A stretch of DNA of 64,000 bases from CAVTJL01 sp963828215 (GCA_963828215.1 CAWHFO010000044.1:372001-436000); one strand, 5' to 3'. Shown: positions 1 to 12,060, numbered from the stretch's first letter. A program made the numbers and translations. Notes: generated from the letters alone by a model not told the origin.

Positions 1-116
1 ACCACGACCAGGGTGACGACGGCGCGCTCGTAGGAGGTGCTGCGGCCCGACCGTGCGCCCGTGGCGACGCTGGCCGGCGCAGGGGCGACGCCCTGGCTCC
101 CGACCGCCTCAGACAC
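1..116 (-). CDS. Branched-chain amino acid ABC transporter permease LivM-like, N-terminus only
   Basis: The gene runs off the left edge and only about 38 residues are visible. A GTG start at 116-114 overlaps the stop of the upstream livH gene (TGA at 111-109), the translational coupling usual for livH-livM. The visible N-terminus is a hydrophilic leader (VSEAVGSQGV) rich in Ala, Ser and Gly that turns hydrophobic at the edge (VVTLVV), as expected for entry into the first membrane segment of the second permease of a branched-chain amino acid type transporter. Identification rests mainly on position and coupling, because the diagnostic part of the protein lies outside the window. Confidence 0.6.
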   Translation of the reverse strand, partial: MSEAVGSQGVAPAPASVATGARSGRSTSYERAVVTLVV

Positions 117-978
117 TGCGCGGGCCTTCGGTCCCGCCGAGCAGCCCCTGCGGGCGGATGAGCAGGATGATGATCATCAGCGCGAAGGAATAGGCGTCGG
201 TCCATTGCGGCAGGCCGTAGCCGGCGCTGAGGCCGTCGACGAGGCCGAGGATGAGGCCGGCGATCACAGCACCCGTGACGTTGCCGAGGCCGCCGATGAG
301 GGCGACGGCGAAGCCCTTGACGACCACCTGGCTGCCGATGAAGGGGGTGATCGGGTAGAGGGCGATCAGGAGCGCCCCGCCGAGACCCGCCAGGAAGCTG
401 CCGTACATGAAGACCGCGGTGATGTAGCGGCGGATGGGGATGCCCATCAGGGCCGCCGTCTCCTGGTCGGAGACGCTGGCCCTGAGCGCCAGGCCGTAGC
501 GGCTGCGCGAGATCGTGACGAAGGTCACGGCGACCACGACGACCGTGATCGCCACGACCACGGCGCGCATGGCGACGATCCGCACGTCGCCGACCTGCCA
601 GATGGTGCCGATCGGGTCCTGGATGCTCTTCTGGTCGGAGTTCCAGATGCGGATGACGATGTGCTGGAGCAGCACGATCAGGCCGAGCGAGACGATGAAG
701 CCGTTCATCGGCCGGTCGAGCGTGAAGCGGAAGATCGTTCGTTCCAGCAGCAGGCCGAGCAGGGCCACGACGAGGGCAGCGACGATGAGCGCGAGGAAGA
801 AGCTCATGCCGTTGCTGACCAGCGCCCAGGTGACCATTCCTCCGACCATGAGGAACTCGCCGTGGGCGAAGTTGATGATGCCGGTCAGCCCGAAGATGAT
901 CGTGATGCCGATGCCGATCAGAATAAAAACGCTGGCAACGGAGAGGCTGTTGACGATCTGCTGGATGAAAATGTCCAT
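109..978 (-). CDS. livH: Branched-chain amino acid ABC transporter permease (LivH family)
   Basis: Inner-membrane permease of a high-affinity ABC importer of the LivFGHM type, 289 residues and hydrophobic throughout with about eight membrane segments. The N-terminal segment carries the LivH hallmark IFGLTGIINFAHGEF near residues 25-40. The ATG at 978-976 (MDIFIQQIVNSL) was chosen over an upstream in-frame ATG at 1020 because LivH proteins begin almost directly with the first membrane helix; the longer form adds a 14-residue polar, Arg-rich leader. It lies 150 bp downstream of the binding-protein gene and overlaps livM, so the three form one operon transcribed leftwards. The ATPases are not in the window. 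The real substrate may be an amino acid, amide or urea; the sequence does not settle it. Confidence 0.93.
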   Translation of the reverse strand: MDIFIQQIVNSLSVASVFILIGIGITIIFGLTGIINFAHGEFLMVGGMVTWALVSNGMSFFLALIVAALVVALLGLLLERTIFRFTLDRPMNGFIVSLGLIVLLQHIVIRIWNSDQKSIQDPIGTIWQVGDVRIVAMRAVVVAITVVVVAVTFVTISRSRYGLALRASVSDQETAALMGIPIRRYITAVFMYGSFLAGLGGALLIALYPITPFIGSQVVVKGFAVALIGGLGNVTGAVIAGLILGLVDGLSAGYGLPQWTDAYSFALMIIILLIRPQGLLGGTEGPRSV

Positions 979-1128
979 CAGGGGACCCGGCTCACTGGAG
1001 GCTCGAGCAGCGCTACGCACCGGAGCCCAGCGGGCTTTCCGTCGAGCGCCGGAGGGGCGAGCGGGGGGACGGCGCCACCGATCCGCTGGTTGCGCCGGCG
1101 CACCGCCCGCCCCTCGAACGGGCCCGGC

Positions 1129-2364
1129 TCAGCCCCAGACGTCGCCCTTCGGCGGCTGGGCCGGGGGCTGCTCGACGGCACAGCTGAACTTGTCGGAGGA
1201 GTTGGTCTCGACGAGGCAGACCTCGGTGGCGATGTTCACCACCTGGTGGGTCTTGTAGAACTTGAGCGGAACGGCCGAGAGCACGCCGTCATAGGTCGAG
1301 GTCTCGAGATATTTCACGACGGCGTCGGGATCGTCGACCTTGCCGACGGCCTCGAGCGCCTTCGCGTACCAGTGGACATAGTCGTAGTAGAGCAGGGACA
1401 CGGAGGCCTGCGGCCCCTCCTGGGCGCCGAGCGCGAAGTAGCGCTTGAAGTAGTCGGCGACCTTCTCCGAAGGCGGCTGGCCCCAGCAGAGGGCGATGCA
1501 GCTGATCGCGACCGGCACCGCGGCCTTGAGCTTGCGCGCCTTCCAGACGCCCGGATCGACGCCCATCACGAAGTAGGAGCGGGCCACGTTGAGCTGGATG
1601 GCCTGGGGCAGGGCGACCAGCGTCTCGTCCGGATTGTACCAGATGTGCAGGATGTCGGGCTTCATGCCCTTGATGCGGGTCAGGAGCGGCGTGAAGTCCT
1701 TGGTGTCGGGCGGGTAGAAGACGCGCTCCACCGTCTGGCCCTTGGCCTCGAGCGCCTTGATGTAGTGCGCCGTGAGATACTGGCCGCCGAGGTCGTTGGC
1801 GACCAGGATCACCGACTTCTTGGGCGCCGGCTTCAGCGCCTCGTTCATCAGCTTGATGACGCCGTTGGCGGTGCTGCCGCTGCGCTGGAACTCCGGGGGC
1901 TCGGTCTGGAACGCGTAGTGCAGGGGGCCGCCCGGGGCCACCGACTTCTCGTTCAGGATGCCGCCGAGCGAGCTGTTGCCGGTGAACTGGATGACCTTGG
2001 CGGGCCCGGTGATCTTCGTCATGGCGACGGAGAAGTCGTGCGACTCCGTGCCCCAGATCGCCTGCACGCCGATGTCGTTCACGAGCTCGCGGGCGTTGGC
2101 GATGGCGGTGTTGATGTCGGTCCGGTCGTCCCGATAGGTGGCCTCGAGCTTGTAGGTCTTGCCGCCGACCTTGATGCCGCCGGCGTCGTTGATCTCCTTC
2201 ACGGCCAGCTTGACCGCGGCGGGGATCGTGTTCCCGGCCGAGACGAACGCGCCCGATTCGGCGGCGTCGACGCCGATCTTGACCACGTCCTCGGCCTTCG
2301 CCGCGGACGCTGCCAAGCCGCCGATGGCTGCGGCCGCGGCCAAGCCATAGAGAAGCGGTTTCAT
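1129..2364 (-). CDS. ABC transporter substrate-binding protein (type 1 periplasmic binding fold)
   Basis: Periplasmic receptor of the adjoining LivH/LivM importer, 411 residues. The first 24 residues form a Sec signal peptide (basic MK start, Ala/Gly/Leu core, cleavage likely after AAKA). The mature part begins EDVVKIGVDAAESGAF, the usual first strand of the Leu/Ile/Val-binding family, and continues with features such as the IWGTESHDFS and NDLGGQY stretches. The ATG at 2364 is preceded by GGGAGG in the transcript (about 10 bases upstream), which decides the start; the open frame extends another 37 codons upstream without a ribosome site. It is the first gene of the operon. Family assignment is firm, the ligand unknown. 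Confidence 0.92.
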   Translation of the reverse strand: MKPLLYGLAAAAAIGGLAASAAKAEDVVKIGVDAAESGAFVSAGNTIPAAVKLAVKEINDAGGIKVGGKTYKLEATYRDDRTDINTAIANARELVNDIGVQAIWGTESHDFSVAMTKITGPAKVIQFTGNSSLGGILNEKSVAPGGPLHYAFQTEPPEFQRSGSTANGVIKLMNEALKPAPKKSVILVANDLGGQYLTAHYIKALEAKGQTVERVFYPPDTKDFTPLLTRIKGMKPDILHIWYNPDETLVALPQAIQLNVARSYFVMGVDPGVWKARKLKAAVPVAISCIALCWGQPPSEKVADYFKRYFALGAQEGPQASVSLLYYDYVHWYAKALEAVGKVDDPDAVVKYLETSTYDGVLSAVPLKFYKTHQVVNIATEVCLVETNSSDKFSCAVEQPPAQPPKGDVWG

Positions 2365-2546
2365 CGCGGTGAACCTCCCGTGTTGTAGGCTTATGCGGTC
2401 ATCATATTCCCCCGAAGAGCCGGCAGCAAGCGCCCGAGCGAACGGAATCAGGGTCTCTTTCGTCGCCGGTCCCACCGTGGTCGGCGGAAGCGCGGGATCT
2501 CATCGCCGAGCAGGCCCAGGGAATGCGACCGGCGACGATGAAGGCG

Positions 2547-3225
2547 TCAGGCGGCCCGACGGGCGGCGAGTCCGTCGAGAACGGGCAGCAGCTCGGAAGG
2601 GTCCGGCCGCCGGGTGTAATCCGGGCTCACCGCGGCATAGGCGATCACGCCGTCGGTCCCGATCACGTAGCGGGCCGGCATCGGCAGGGTCCACGCCGGG
2701 TCGCCGTTGAAGGTCGGCAGGTCGTTCTTGAAGCCCTTGTAGAGCTCGATCAGATAGTCGGGCAGCGCGAAGCGGAGCCCGAAAGCCTGGCTCACCTCAC
2801 CCCCGACGTCGCTCAGGATCGGGAAGGTCAGCTGGTTCTGCCGGGTCGACTTGCGACTGTTGGGTGGCGTCTGCGGCGAGATCGCCACCAAGCCGGCACC
2901 CCGCGCCTGGATCTCGGGGAGGGCCGCCTGGAGAGCCTGCGAGCTCCATGTTGCAATAGGGGCACCAGACGCCGCGATAGAAGGTCAGCACCAAGGGGCC
3001 ATGCGCCAGCAGCGCGGCCGAGCTGACCGGATGGCCGTCCGGATCGGCGAGGGTGAAGGCAGGGGCGACATCGCCGACGTGCCTGGCGCGCTCCGCCTGG
3101 CCGGAGGCGATCAGCTCGGCCGTCGCGCGGTGCATGGTCTCGATCACCGCCGGCGGCACATTGTAGGGCGGCTTGCCGGCCTCGAAGTCGGCCTTGAACG
3201 CATCGAGACGGTCCTGAAGGGTCAT
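2547..3225 (-). pseudogene. Peroxiredoxin (AhpC/TSA family), frame broken once
   Basis: Thiol peroxidase of about 225 residues split over two frames. The N-terminal part (start 3225) holds the active-site stretch TFYRGVWCPYCNMEL with Cys88 and Cys91; the C-terminal part (from about 2938 down to 2547) continues QALQAALPEIQARG, then LVAISPQTPPNSRKS and the end of the thioredoxin fold. Removing one base near 2938-2946 restores a full-length protein of this family, so the break is a single-base surplus and may be a sequence error rather than decay. The gene is divergent from a LysR regulator at 3341, a common pairing for peroxide-responsive peroxiredoxins. A GAGGAGATG stretch just upstream supports the start. 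Confidence 0.85.
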
Positions 3226-3327
3226 CGGGTCATCTCCTCTTCCTGTCGCGGGCGGCTGGCCCGCGCCTGGGCGAGAAGATGACTTCCACCGGCCGAGGCG
3301 GGTAGACGACGAGGTCGCATCTCATTT

Positions 3328-3342
3328 ATACGCTCTGCGTAT
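3328..3342. promoter_or_regulatory. LysR-type operator (ATAC-N7-GTAT) overlapping the regulator start codon
   Basis: A perfect inverted repeat, ATACGC TCT GCGTAT, occupies the intergenic region between the divergent peroxiredoxin and LysR genes. It satisfies the T-N11-A rule for LysR-type regulators. Its right arm runs into the ATG of the regulator (3341-3343), so binding there would directly occlude expression of the regulator. Binding is inferred, not shown. Confidence 0.65.
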
Positions 3343-4270
3343 GAATGACGGAGTGCGGGAGCTGACCGTCTTCGTGCGCGCCGCGGAGACCGGCAGCTTC
3401 TCCCGCGTCGCTCGCGAGCTCGGCCTGTCGCAGCCCTCGGTGTCGCGGATGGTGGCCGGCCTCGAGGCTCGGCTGGGTGTCAGGCTTCTCCTGCGCACGA
3501 CCCGCAAGGTCACCCCGACCGATGCCGGCGCCGTGTTCCTGGAGCGCGTGCGCCAGATCCTGGGCGAGCTCGGCGAGGCCGAGGACGCGGCCCGCGGTGT
3601 CGACAGCCTGCAGGGGGTGCTCCGGGTCGCCATGCCCGGCGCCTTCGGGATCCGCGAGGTCATTCCGCACCTGCCGGGCTTCCTGGCGCAGCATCCGCGC
3701 CTCAGGGTCGACCTGCGCATCTCGGACCGGACCGACGACCTCGTCGCCGAAGGTGTCGACATGGCCGTGCGACTGGGGCATCTCGCCGATTCCGGGTTCG
3801 GCGGCCGTCTGCTCGGCACGTCGCCCCGTCTCGCCATCGCCGCACCCGCCTACCTGGCCGAGAGAGGCATGCCCAAAACGCTCGCCGACCTCTCGGGGCA
3901 CGATTGCATTCTCGGGCCGGGCCTCTCGGGCCGACGCGGCTGGAGCTTCGTCAGAGGGGGAACGGTGACGTCGGTCGCCGTGGAGGGCCGGGTGGAGGTG
4001 GCGTCCGCCGAAGGCGTGATGGCCTGTGCCAAGGTCGGGCTCGGGATCGCCATCGTCTCGCAATGGATGTGCAGGGCGGAGCTGGCCGTCGGCGATCTTG
4101 TCCCCGTTCTGACCGACTACCGGCTCGAGCCGGTCGACGCCCACGCCGTCTATCCCAGCGGCCGGCGCCCGTCGCTCAAGGTGAGAGCGTTCTCCGACCA
4201 TCTGGCGGCGAGTCTCGGAACGACGATGGCGGGGAGCCCCTCCGGCGATGGTCTCGCGGTCGCGCCCTGA
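3341..4270 (+). CDS. LysR family transcriptional regulator
   Basis: DNA-binding regulator of 309 residues. Residues 1-60 form the winged helix-turn-helix (AETGSFSRVARELGLSQPS, then VSRMVAGLEARLG and RTTRKVTPTDAG); residues 90-290 form the two-lobed effector-binding domain. The start is typical for the family, a few residues before the first helix (MNDGVRELTVFV). No Shine-Dalgarno sequence precedes the ATG, which instead lies inside a LysR-type operator, so translation may be leaderless or nearly so. Divergence from the peroxiredoxin at 3225 and the shared operator suggest it controls that gene and itself. The effector is unknown; an oxidant or an aromatic compound are possibilities. Confidence 0.93.
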   Translation: MNDGVRELTVFVRAAETGSFSRVARELGLSQPSVSRMVAGLEARLGVRLLLRTTRKVTPTDAGAVFLERVRQILGELGEAEDAARGVDSLQGVLRVAMPGAFGIREVIPHLPGFLAQHPRLRVDLRISDRTDDLVAEGVDMAVRLGHLADSGFGGRLLGTSPRLAIAAPAYLAERGMPKTLADLSGHDCILGPGLSGRRGWSFVRGGTVTSVAVEGRVEVASAEGVMACAKVGLGIAIVSQWMCRAELAVGDLVPVLTDYRLEPVDAHAVYPSGRRPSLKVRAFSDHLAASLGTTMAGSPSGDGLAVAP

Positions 4271-4371
4271 GCGAGCGCCGGAGCGTCGCGGCCTGCGCCC
4301 GCTTGGATCGACGTCGCTTCGAGCCTAGATTCGGTCTTCGATCCCGACCAGGCGAGCGGAGAGGAAGGGCG

Positions 4372-5824
4372 ATGGTTGCGCTGGTGGACGAGCGGGCGCT
4401 CGACGAGCGGCTGGCGCGGCTGGAAGTCGGCGCGGCCCTGGAGCCCGCGGGTGGTGTCGCGGCTCGAGACGCTGATCCGGACCGCCGACGACAGGGCGCT
4501 GTTCCGCGTCAATCCTTTCCCGTTCGCGGCCGCGCGCGGCCTCGAGGCGGGCGAGGCGGTCGATCTCTTCCTCCATGCGACGGCGCTGGGGCTCTTCGAG
4601 ATGGACTGGCTCCTGGTCTGCCCGATGTGCGCCTGCGCCGTGGAAAGCTTCGCGCGGCTTCGCGCCGTGCAGAGGCGATTCCACTGCCCGATCTGCCACA
4701 ATGACTACGAAGCCGCGATGGACGACTTCATCGCGATCTATTTTACCGTCTCGCCCCAGATCCGCGCCATCCGCCACCACCGCCCCGCCGAGCTGGATGC
4801 GCTGGAGCACCTCTTCGTCCTCAAGGCCGTGCCCGAGGCGCGGACCTCGACGGGCGATCCCTACCTCGACGTGATGAAGGCCGGGCTGCGCGGCGCCTCC
4901 TTTCTCGAGCCCGGCAGCGTCGTCACCTTCTCCTTCGAGGCGACGGAAGGGCAGCTCCTAGGCTTCAGCTCGGAGACGGACGCCGGCTTTCTTTTTCCGG
5001 TTGCGGCCGAGAAGGCGTCGGGACCGCAGCGGATCAGGCTGACCCGGGTCGGCGCGGCCTACGAGCCCAGGGAGGTGGCGCTGGCCCAGGGTCCGGTCGA
5101 GCTCGAGGTGGCCAATCCCGAGGCCGACCGCGAGGTGCTGGGGATCATCCAGCTGTCGCGTCATCACGACGAGGGGCTCCTGCGCTTCGACCCCTACCTC
5201 ACGGGCAAGCATCTGCTCACGAGCCAGACGTTCCGGAGCCTTTTCAGGTCCGAGGTGGTGGGCGGGGCCGAGGGTCTGGCGATCCGGGACATCGCGCTGC
5301 TCTTCACCGACATCAAGGGATCGACGGCGCTCTACCAGCGGATCGGCGACCTCAACGCGTTCCAGCTCGTCCAGCAGCATTTCGACCAGCTCCGGGAGGC
5401 GACGGTGCGCCACGGCGGGGCGATCGTGAAGACCATCGGCGATGCGGTGATGGCGGCCTATCCGGACGCCGCCAGCGCGGTGGGCGCGGCACTCGACATG
5501 CGCGACGCGATCGAGCGCTTCAACGAGACCCAGCCGGACGCCCCCGTGCTGCTCAAGATCGGCATCCACCATGGGGCGGCGATCGCGGTCACGCTCAACG
5601 ACGGGCTCGACTATTTCGGCCAGACCGTCAACATCGCCTCGCGCGTCCAGGAGATGGCGGACGCCGCCGAGATCTGGATCACCGGGGAGGTCTGGGCCTA
5701 TCCGGGGGTGCAGAAGCTGCTGGCGGCCCACGCGGCGGAGCCACGCACGGCCGAGCTCCAGGGTGTGGCGGGGCCGACGGCGGTCGTGAGGATCGGCGGG
5801 CGAAGCGGCGCCAAGGCGGCCTGA
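4372..5824 (+). CDS. Adenylate/guanylate cyclase with N-terminal DUF5939-type zinc-ribbon region; frame break near start
   Basis: Soluble class III nucleotide cyclase of about 483 residues. The N-terminal half contains two CxxC pairs (CPMCACAV and HCPICHND, around residues 80-107) and resembles the DUF5939 region that precedes cyclase domains. The C-terminal half (about residues 300-475) has the cyclase core: the metal-binding Asp in FTDIKGST (about 310), the second Asp in KTIGDAVMAAY and the Asn/Arg pair in VNIASRVQE. The best start is ATG 4372 after GAGGAAGGG, giving MVALVDERALDERLARLE, but that frame must shift by one base near 4447 to join the body (RVVSRLETLIRT). An ATG at 4376 opens the body frame directly but encodes an implausible Trp/Arg-rich leader. 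The signal sensed is unknown. Confidence 0.88.
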
Positions 5825-5839
5825 AGGCCCGGATCGACC

Positions 5840-6394
5840 TCAGGCGAAGAGGCTCTCGACGGGAACGGCGATCCCCGGTGGGTCGAGGCGCAGCTCGCCC
5901 TCCTTCAGGATCCTCGTCGAGATCGCGCCGTTCCCGGCCTTCTCGTGGTGGATCACCGTGCCGCTCTCGGTCCTGACGATCAGATAGTGGCGGACCGAGG
6001 CCAGCGAGAAATAGTCGGCGAGCTTGGCGCCGGCATCCATGGCCCGCGTCGAGGGCGAGAGAACCTCGACCAGGATCAGGGGGTCGGTGATGCGGATGGT
6101 GTCGGGCGCCAGCTCGGGGCCGCAGCGGACGAGGGCATCGGGCTCGTAGATGGTCGTCTCGTCGATTTCGACCGAGACGCCGTCGGGCAGGGCCTCGCAG
6201 GGCAGGCCGGCAGCCCCGATCGCATCGCGCAGGGCGGCGTAGACGGCACCCTTGGTTCGCGCATGGGCCAGCCGCTCGGGCGCCATGCCGACGATCTCGC
6301 CTTTGACCAGCTCGTAGCGCTCGCCCTCGGGCCGGTCCATCGCCCAGGCGATGAACTCGTCGGCCGTCATGCGGGCGCGGGCGGAAGAAGCCAT
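5840..6394 (-). CDS. Uma2 family protein (DUF820, restriction-endonuclease fold)
   Basis: A 184-residue protein of the Uma2/DUF820 family, which has a PD-(D/E)XK nuclease fold. Visible family features are the N-terminal MTADEFIAWAM and GERYELVKGEIVGM stretch, the catalytic-core EPDALV (about residue 85), ILVEVLSPSTRAMD (about residues 107-120) and AKLADYFSLASVRHYLIV. All expected acidic residues are present, so the active site looks intact. Such genes occur singly in many genomes and their cellular role is not established. It is convergent with the cyclase gene, with only 15 bases between their stops. Confidence 0.88.
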   Translation of the reverse strand: MASSARARMTADEFIAWAMDRPEGERYELVKGEIVGMAPERLAHARTKGAVYAALRDAIGAAGLPCEALPDGVSVEIDETTIYEPDALVRCGPELAPDTIRITDPLILVEVLSPSTRAMDAGAKLADYFSLASVRHYLIVRTESGTVIHHEKAGNGAISTRILKEGELRLDPPGIAVPVESLFA

Positions 6395-6509
6395 CTCGAC
6401 ACTCCTTTGGCGAGCTCAGTCTAGCGCCGGCGCCGTTGCCGGTCACGCCGCGCGTCCTTTGGCGTTGGCCCCCTCGCCGTCGCGACGCCGCGCTGCTATC
6501 TCCCCGGGC

Positions 6510-7238
6510 ATGCACGCGCTCGCCAATCCCCTGCGCTTTCAGAAGCTCACCGATCCGCTGCTGCCCTGGCTGCTGGCGGGGCTCGTCGTCCTCTTGCCCG
6601 TGGGGCTGGTATGGGGGCTCTGGATAGCGCCCGCCGACTATCAGCAGGGCGACTCCTACCGGATCATGTTCGTCCACGTGCCGGCCGCCTGGATGGCGAT
6701 GCAGACCTATGCGCTGATCGCCGTCGCCAGCGCCGCGGCCCTCATCTGGCGGCATCCCCTGGCCGAGATCGCCGCCCGGGCCGCGGCCCCGATCGGCGCC
6801 TGCTTCACGGCCGTCGCCCTCGTCACGGGCTCGATCTGGGGCAAGCCCACCTGGGGCACCTACTGGGTCTGGGACGCCAGGCTCACCTCCTTCCTGATTC
6901 TTCTGTTCCTCTATCTCGGCTACATCGCCGTCCAGGATGCTTTCGAGGACCCGGCGCGGGGCTCGCGGGCCGCCGCCATCCTGGCGCTGGTGGGTGCGGT
7001 CAACCTGCCGATCATCAAATACTCGGTCGACTGGTGGAACACCCTCCATCAGGGCGAGAGCATCTTCCGGGCCGGCGGCCCGACCATCGCCTGGAGCATG
7101 CTCTGGCCGCTCTTCATCATGCTCGCCGTCTTTTTTCTTCTTTTCCTCGCTGTCTGGATCTTCCGTATCCGGGGCGAGCTCGCGGCGCGGCGCCTCCTCA
7201 ACCTCCGGCTCGGCACGGCCGAGCCTGCGGAGGGCTGA
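6510..7238 (+). CDS. ccmC: Heme exporter protein CcmC (cytochrome c maturation system I)
   Basis: Inner-membrane heme-handling protein of 242 residues with six predicted membrane helices. It presents heme to the chaperone CcmE. The tryptophan-rich periplasmic signature GKPTWGTYWVWDARLTS is at about residues 112-128, and the two conserved His regions (MFVHVPAAWM and WWNTLHQGES) flank it. The ATG at 6510 gives a typical CcmC N-terminus (MHALANPLRFQKL); the open frame extends 53 codons further upstream but encodes Arg-rich, non-homologous sequence. No ccmA, ccmB, ccmD or ccmE accompanies it here; the next gene is acnA. The stretch after its stop encodes no CcmD-like peptide. Confidence 0.93.
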   Translation: MHALANPLRFQKLTDPLLPWLLAGLVVLLPVGLVWGLWIAPADYQQGDSYRIMFVHVPAAWMAMQTYALIAVASAAALIWRHPLAEIAARAAAPIGACFTAVALVTGSIWGKPTWGTYWVWDARLTSFLILLFLYLGYIAVQDAFEDPARGSRAAAILALVGAVNLPIIKYSVDWWNTLHQGESIFRAGGPTIAWSMLWPLFIMLAVFFLLFLAVWIFRIRGELAARRLLNLRLGTAEPAEG

Positions 7239-7265
7239 GGCTCGGCCGGTATGCGGCGGGGCGGT

Positions 7266-7304
7266 TTGACCGGGGCCGGCCGGAGCCTATAACCACTTTA
7301 TAAT
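7266..7304 (+). promoter_or_regulatory. Sigma-70-type promoter of acnA
   Basis: TTGACC at 7266-7271 is followed after 16 bases by TATAAC at 7288-7293, a near-consensus pair in otherwise very GC-rich DNA. A second TATAAT lies at 7299-7304. The site is 60-100 bp upstream of the acnA GTG, with nothing else to drive on this strand. Confidence 0.6.
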
Positions 7305-7366
7305 CCCGCGAGACCGGGGCGCTCCCCGCCGCGCGGCGCCCTGACCTGTGCCCAGGAGGATGCCCC

Positions 7367-10078
<2,712 letters not shown>

Positions 10079-10325
10079 GCCGGATCGACCGCGACCCCGT
10101 GTGCTTGGCCGCTGCCGGCCAGCCACCCGGGAGCGCTGCCTCAGTGGGCATGGCCCTCGCAGGTGGGCCGCGTGAGCACGGCGCTTCTTGCTCACGAGCC
10201 TCTCTGCACGGTCCTCTCGGTCCGGGGTGAGGCCGGCGATGCGCCTATCGAAAGCCGGCCCGTCCGGCGGCTGCGGTCCTCGCCAGCGCTGGTCGAGCCA
10301 TATCCGCGCCTCTCCTGGCGTCTGC

Positions 10326-11168
10326 TCAGTCGAGCTCGAGCAGGGTGCCGCAGGCTTCCTCGGGTGCCAGCAGCAGGGTCCCGGCGGCGGAGAGCGTCAC
10401 GGCCCTGCCAGCGGCCTCTAGCCAGCGCCGGGTCGCGTCCCGGTCCCGGCAGCGGAGGCGGAGGGCCAGGAGCGCCGGCGGGGCAGCTTTAGGGGCCAGA
10501 GCGCCGAATTGTCGGGCGAAGGCCTCGGGCAGGAGAAAGCTTATCACCGCCGTCCCCGTCGCGATCTCGACTCCTTCGGCGTGACGGGACACCCGGCCAT
10601 CGAGGAGGCTGCCGTAGCGACCTGCCACCTCCAGAAGATCGTCGGCGATGCCCACGATCTCGGCCAAGCCGATGACGCCGTTGGGCTGCTCGACGAAATC
10701 CGGGCGCCAGACCAGCTCGGGCGTGTGGTGCTGGCAGACGAAGAGCCAGGCCCCCGGCAGGGCGCCGGTGCTGGTGCGGGCGACCGTGAAGGCGGCATCC
10801 TTCGGGCCCAGGGCGAGCTGGACCGGACGCGAGAACGCCATGGCCTCGCCGTCGCCGATGCCCAGCTCGGCGAAGCGCCGCGCCGCAGCCTGGGCGTCGT
10901 CGGTCTTGAAGGCGATGCCGTAGAGGCCCTGACGCCGCTCCAGCGCGGCCCGCTGGGCGGCATTGGCGGGCGTTGGCGCCAGGACGCCCATCGTCTCGAG
11001 ATAGGTGAGGCGATCCTCGAAGACGATGGTGGCGTTGGCCGTGCCCATGTGGGCAGAGTGGACACCCCGCGGCGTCGGCCGGAACCCCAGCCGGGTCATC
11101 TGCCGGTCGGCCGCATCGAGATCGTGCACGAGAAGAATGGCATGATCGAGGCCACCGATGGTCGCCAT
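10326..11168 (-). CDS. VOC family (glyoxalase-like) protein
   Basis: A 280-residue protein with two vicinal-oxygen-chelate modules. The first begins IGGLDHAILLVHDLDAADRQ with the usual His as putative metal ligand and leads to GFRPTPRGVHSAHMGTANAT. A second His-containing strand (LFVCQHHTPELVW) follows near residues 140-150, and the C-terminal half repeats the fold, ending in TLLLAPEEACGTLLELD. The layout matches the Glyoxalase_3-like subgroup, whose substrates are not known. The start at 11168 is supported by AGGAGGAGG in the transcript; an in-frame upstream ATG at 11219 has no such site. No neighbour suggests a pathway. The 247 bp between this gene and acnA hold nothing recognisable. Confidence 0.82.
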   Translation of the reverse strand: MATIGGLDHAILLVHDLDAADRQMTRLGFRPTPRGVHSAHMGTANATIVFEDRLTYLETMGVLAPTPANAAQRAALERRQGLYGIAFKTDDAQAAARRFAELGIGDGEAMAFSRPVQLALGPKDAAFTVARTSTGALPGAWLFVCQHHTPELVWRPDFVEQPNGVIGLAEIVGIADDLLEVAGRYGSLLDGRVSRHAEGVEIATGTAVISFLLPEAFARQFGALAPKAAPPALLALRLRCRDRDATRRWLEAAGRAVTLSAAGTLLLAPEEACGTLLELD

Positions 11169-11255
11169 GCGCCCGCCTCCTCCTGCTTCAGCCGTCCTTC
11201 GTCCCCATCGACCGCCCAAGCTCGAGCCGAAGGCAGGCCACCTGCCCCCGGCGGC

Positions 11256-11898
11256 TCAGCCGCGGACGAGATAGAGGCGGACTGCGCTCCAGGCGGCCGC
11301 GGTGGGATCGTCGCCGCCGGCGGGCTCGGCCGAGCCCCGCTCGATCGCCAGGGTCAGCGTGTCGCCGCTGAATGGGCCCTCGAACTTGAGATTGCGGCCG
11401 CTCGGCCGTGTCGATGGAGTTGGAGGTGACCGTTACGACTTGGCCCGCCTGCGTCCAGCGGCAGCTCTTCTTCACCAGGGGCGATCCCGGCCGCGGGCCG
11501 GGCAGCAGGGTCTCGCAAGCACCCCCGGCACGCAGCGTGAGCCGTGCCTCGGGCGAGTCGAGACGGTTGAGCCTGTCGCGGAAAAAGGCCTTGGGGTCGC
11601 CCTGCGCGGCCTCGATCGACTTGGCCATCTGCTCGAGCCGCGCGGCCTGGGCCTCGACCTGCGGGTCGCCGGGCGCACGGGCGCGCATCGCGGCCGCCCG
11701 CTCCTCGAGCATGGGCGCCCGGCTCGCCATCGCCTGCAGCTTGGCCGGCCCGATCTTGGCCACCATCGCCGCCGCCAGACTGTCGACCTCGGCCGACATC
11801 TTGGCCGTGTCGTAGCGCCACACCCCTTCCGCCCCGGCGGCATGCGCCGCGACGGGCAGGAGCCCCAAGAGAAGGACCAGAAGACCAACGCGACGCAT
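11256..11898 (-). pseudogene. Secreted protein of unknown function, frame broken once
   Basis: A protein of about 213 residues that starts with a clear signal peptide (MRRVGLLVLLLGLLPVAAHA). The mature part has an Ala/Met/Arg-rich helical stretch (about residues 30-100) and then strands with two Cys residues (GGACETLLPG and KKSCRWTQAG). After NSIDTAERP the frame is lost; deleting one base near 11395 gives the continuation LKFEGPFSGDTLTLAIERG and an end in VRLYLVRG with a stop at 11256. The continuation is compositionally typical, so the break looks like a surplus base. No family is recognised; the C-terminal part resembles a small beta-rich lipocalin-like domain, which is a guess. Confidence 0.6.
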
Positions 11899-12060
11899 GG
11901 TGCCTCTCCCCCGATGCCTGCAGGAGAGAGATCATAGCCGCGCGCCCGAGCGAGAGCCATGCCGCTCTGCCGAGCCCCGCCGCGCCCACGGTCGGCATAG
12001 CTCGGTTTCGTTCTCTGGGTTGCCGGCTCGGGGTCCCTGGGGCGGCCTTCCCCTCGGCCT

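Noticed and set aside
7239..7266. Short frame after ccmC considered as ccmD
   Set aside because: It encodes about 13 residues with no membrane segment, whereas CcmD is a 40-60 residue membrane peptide.
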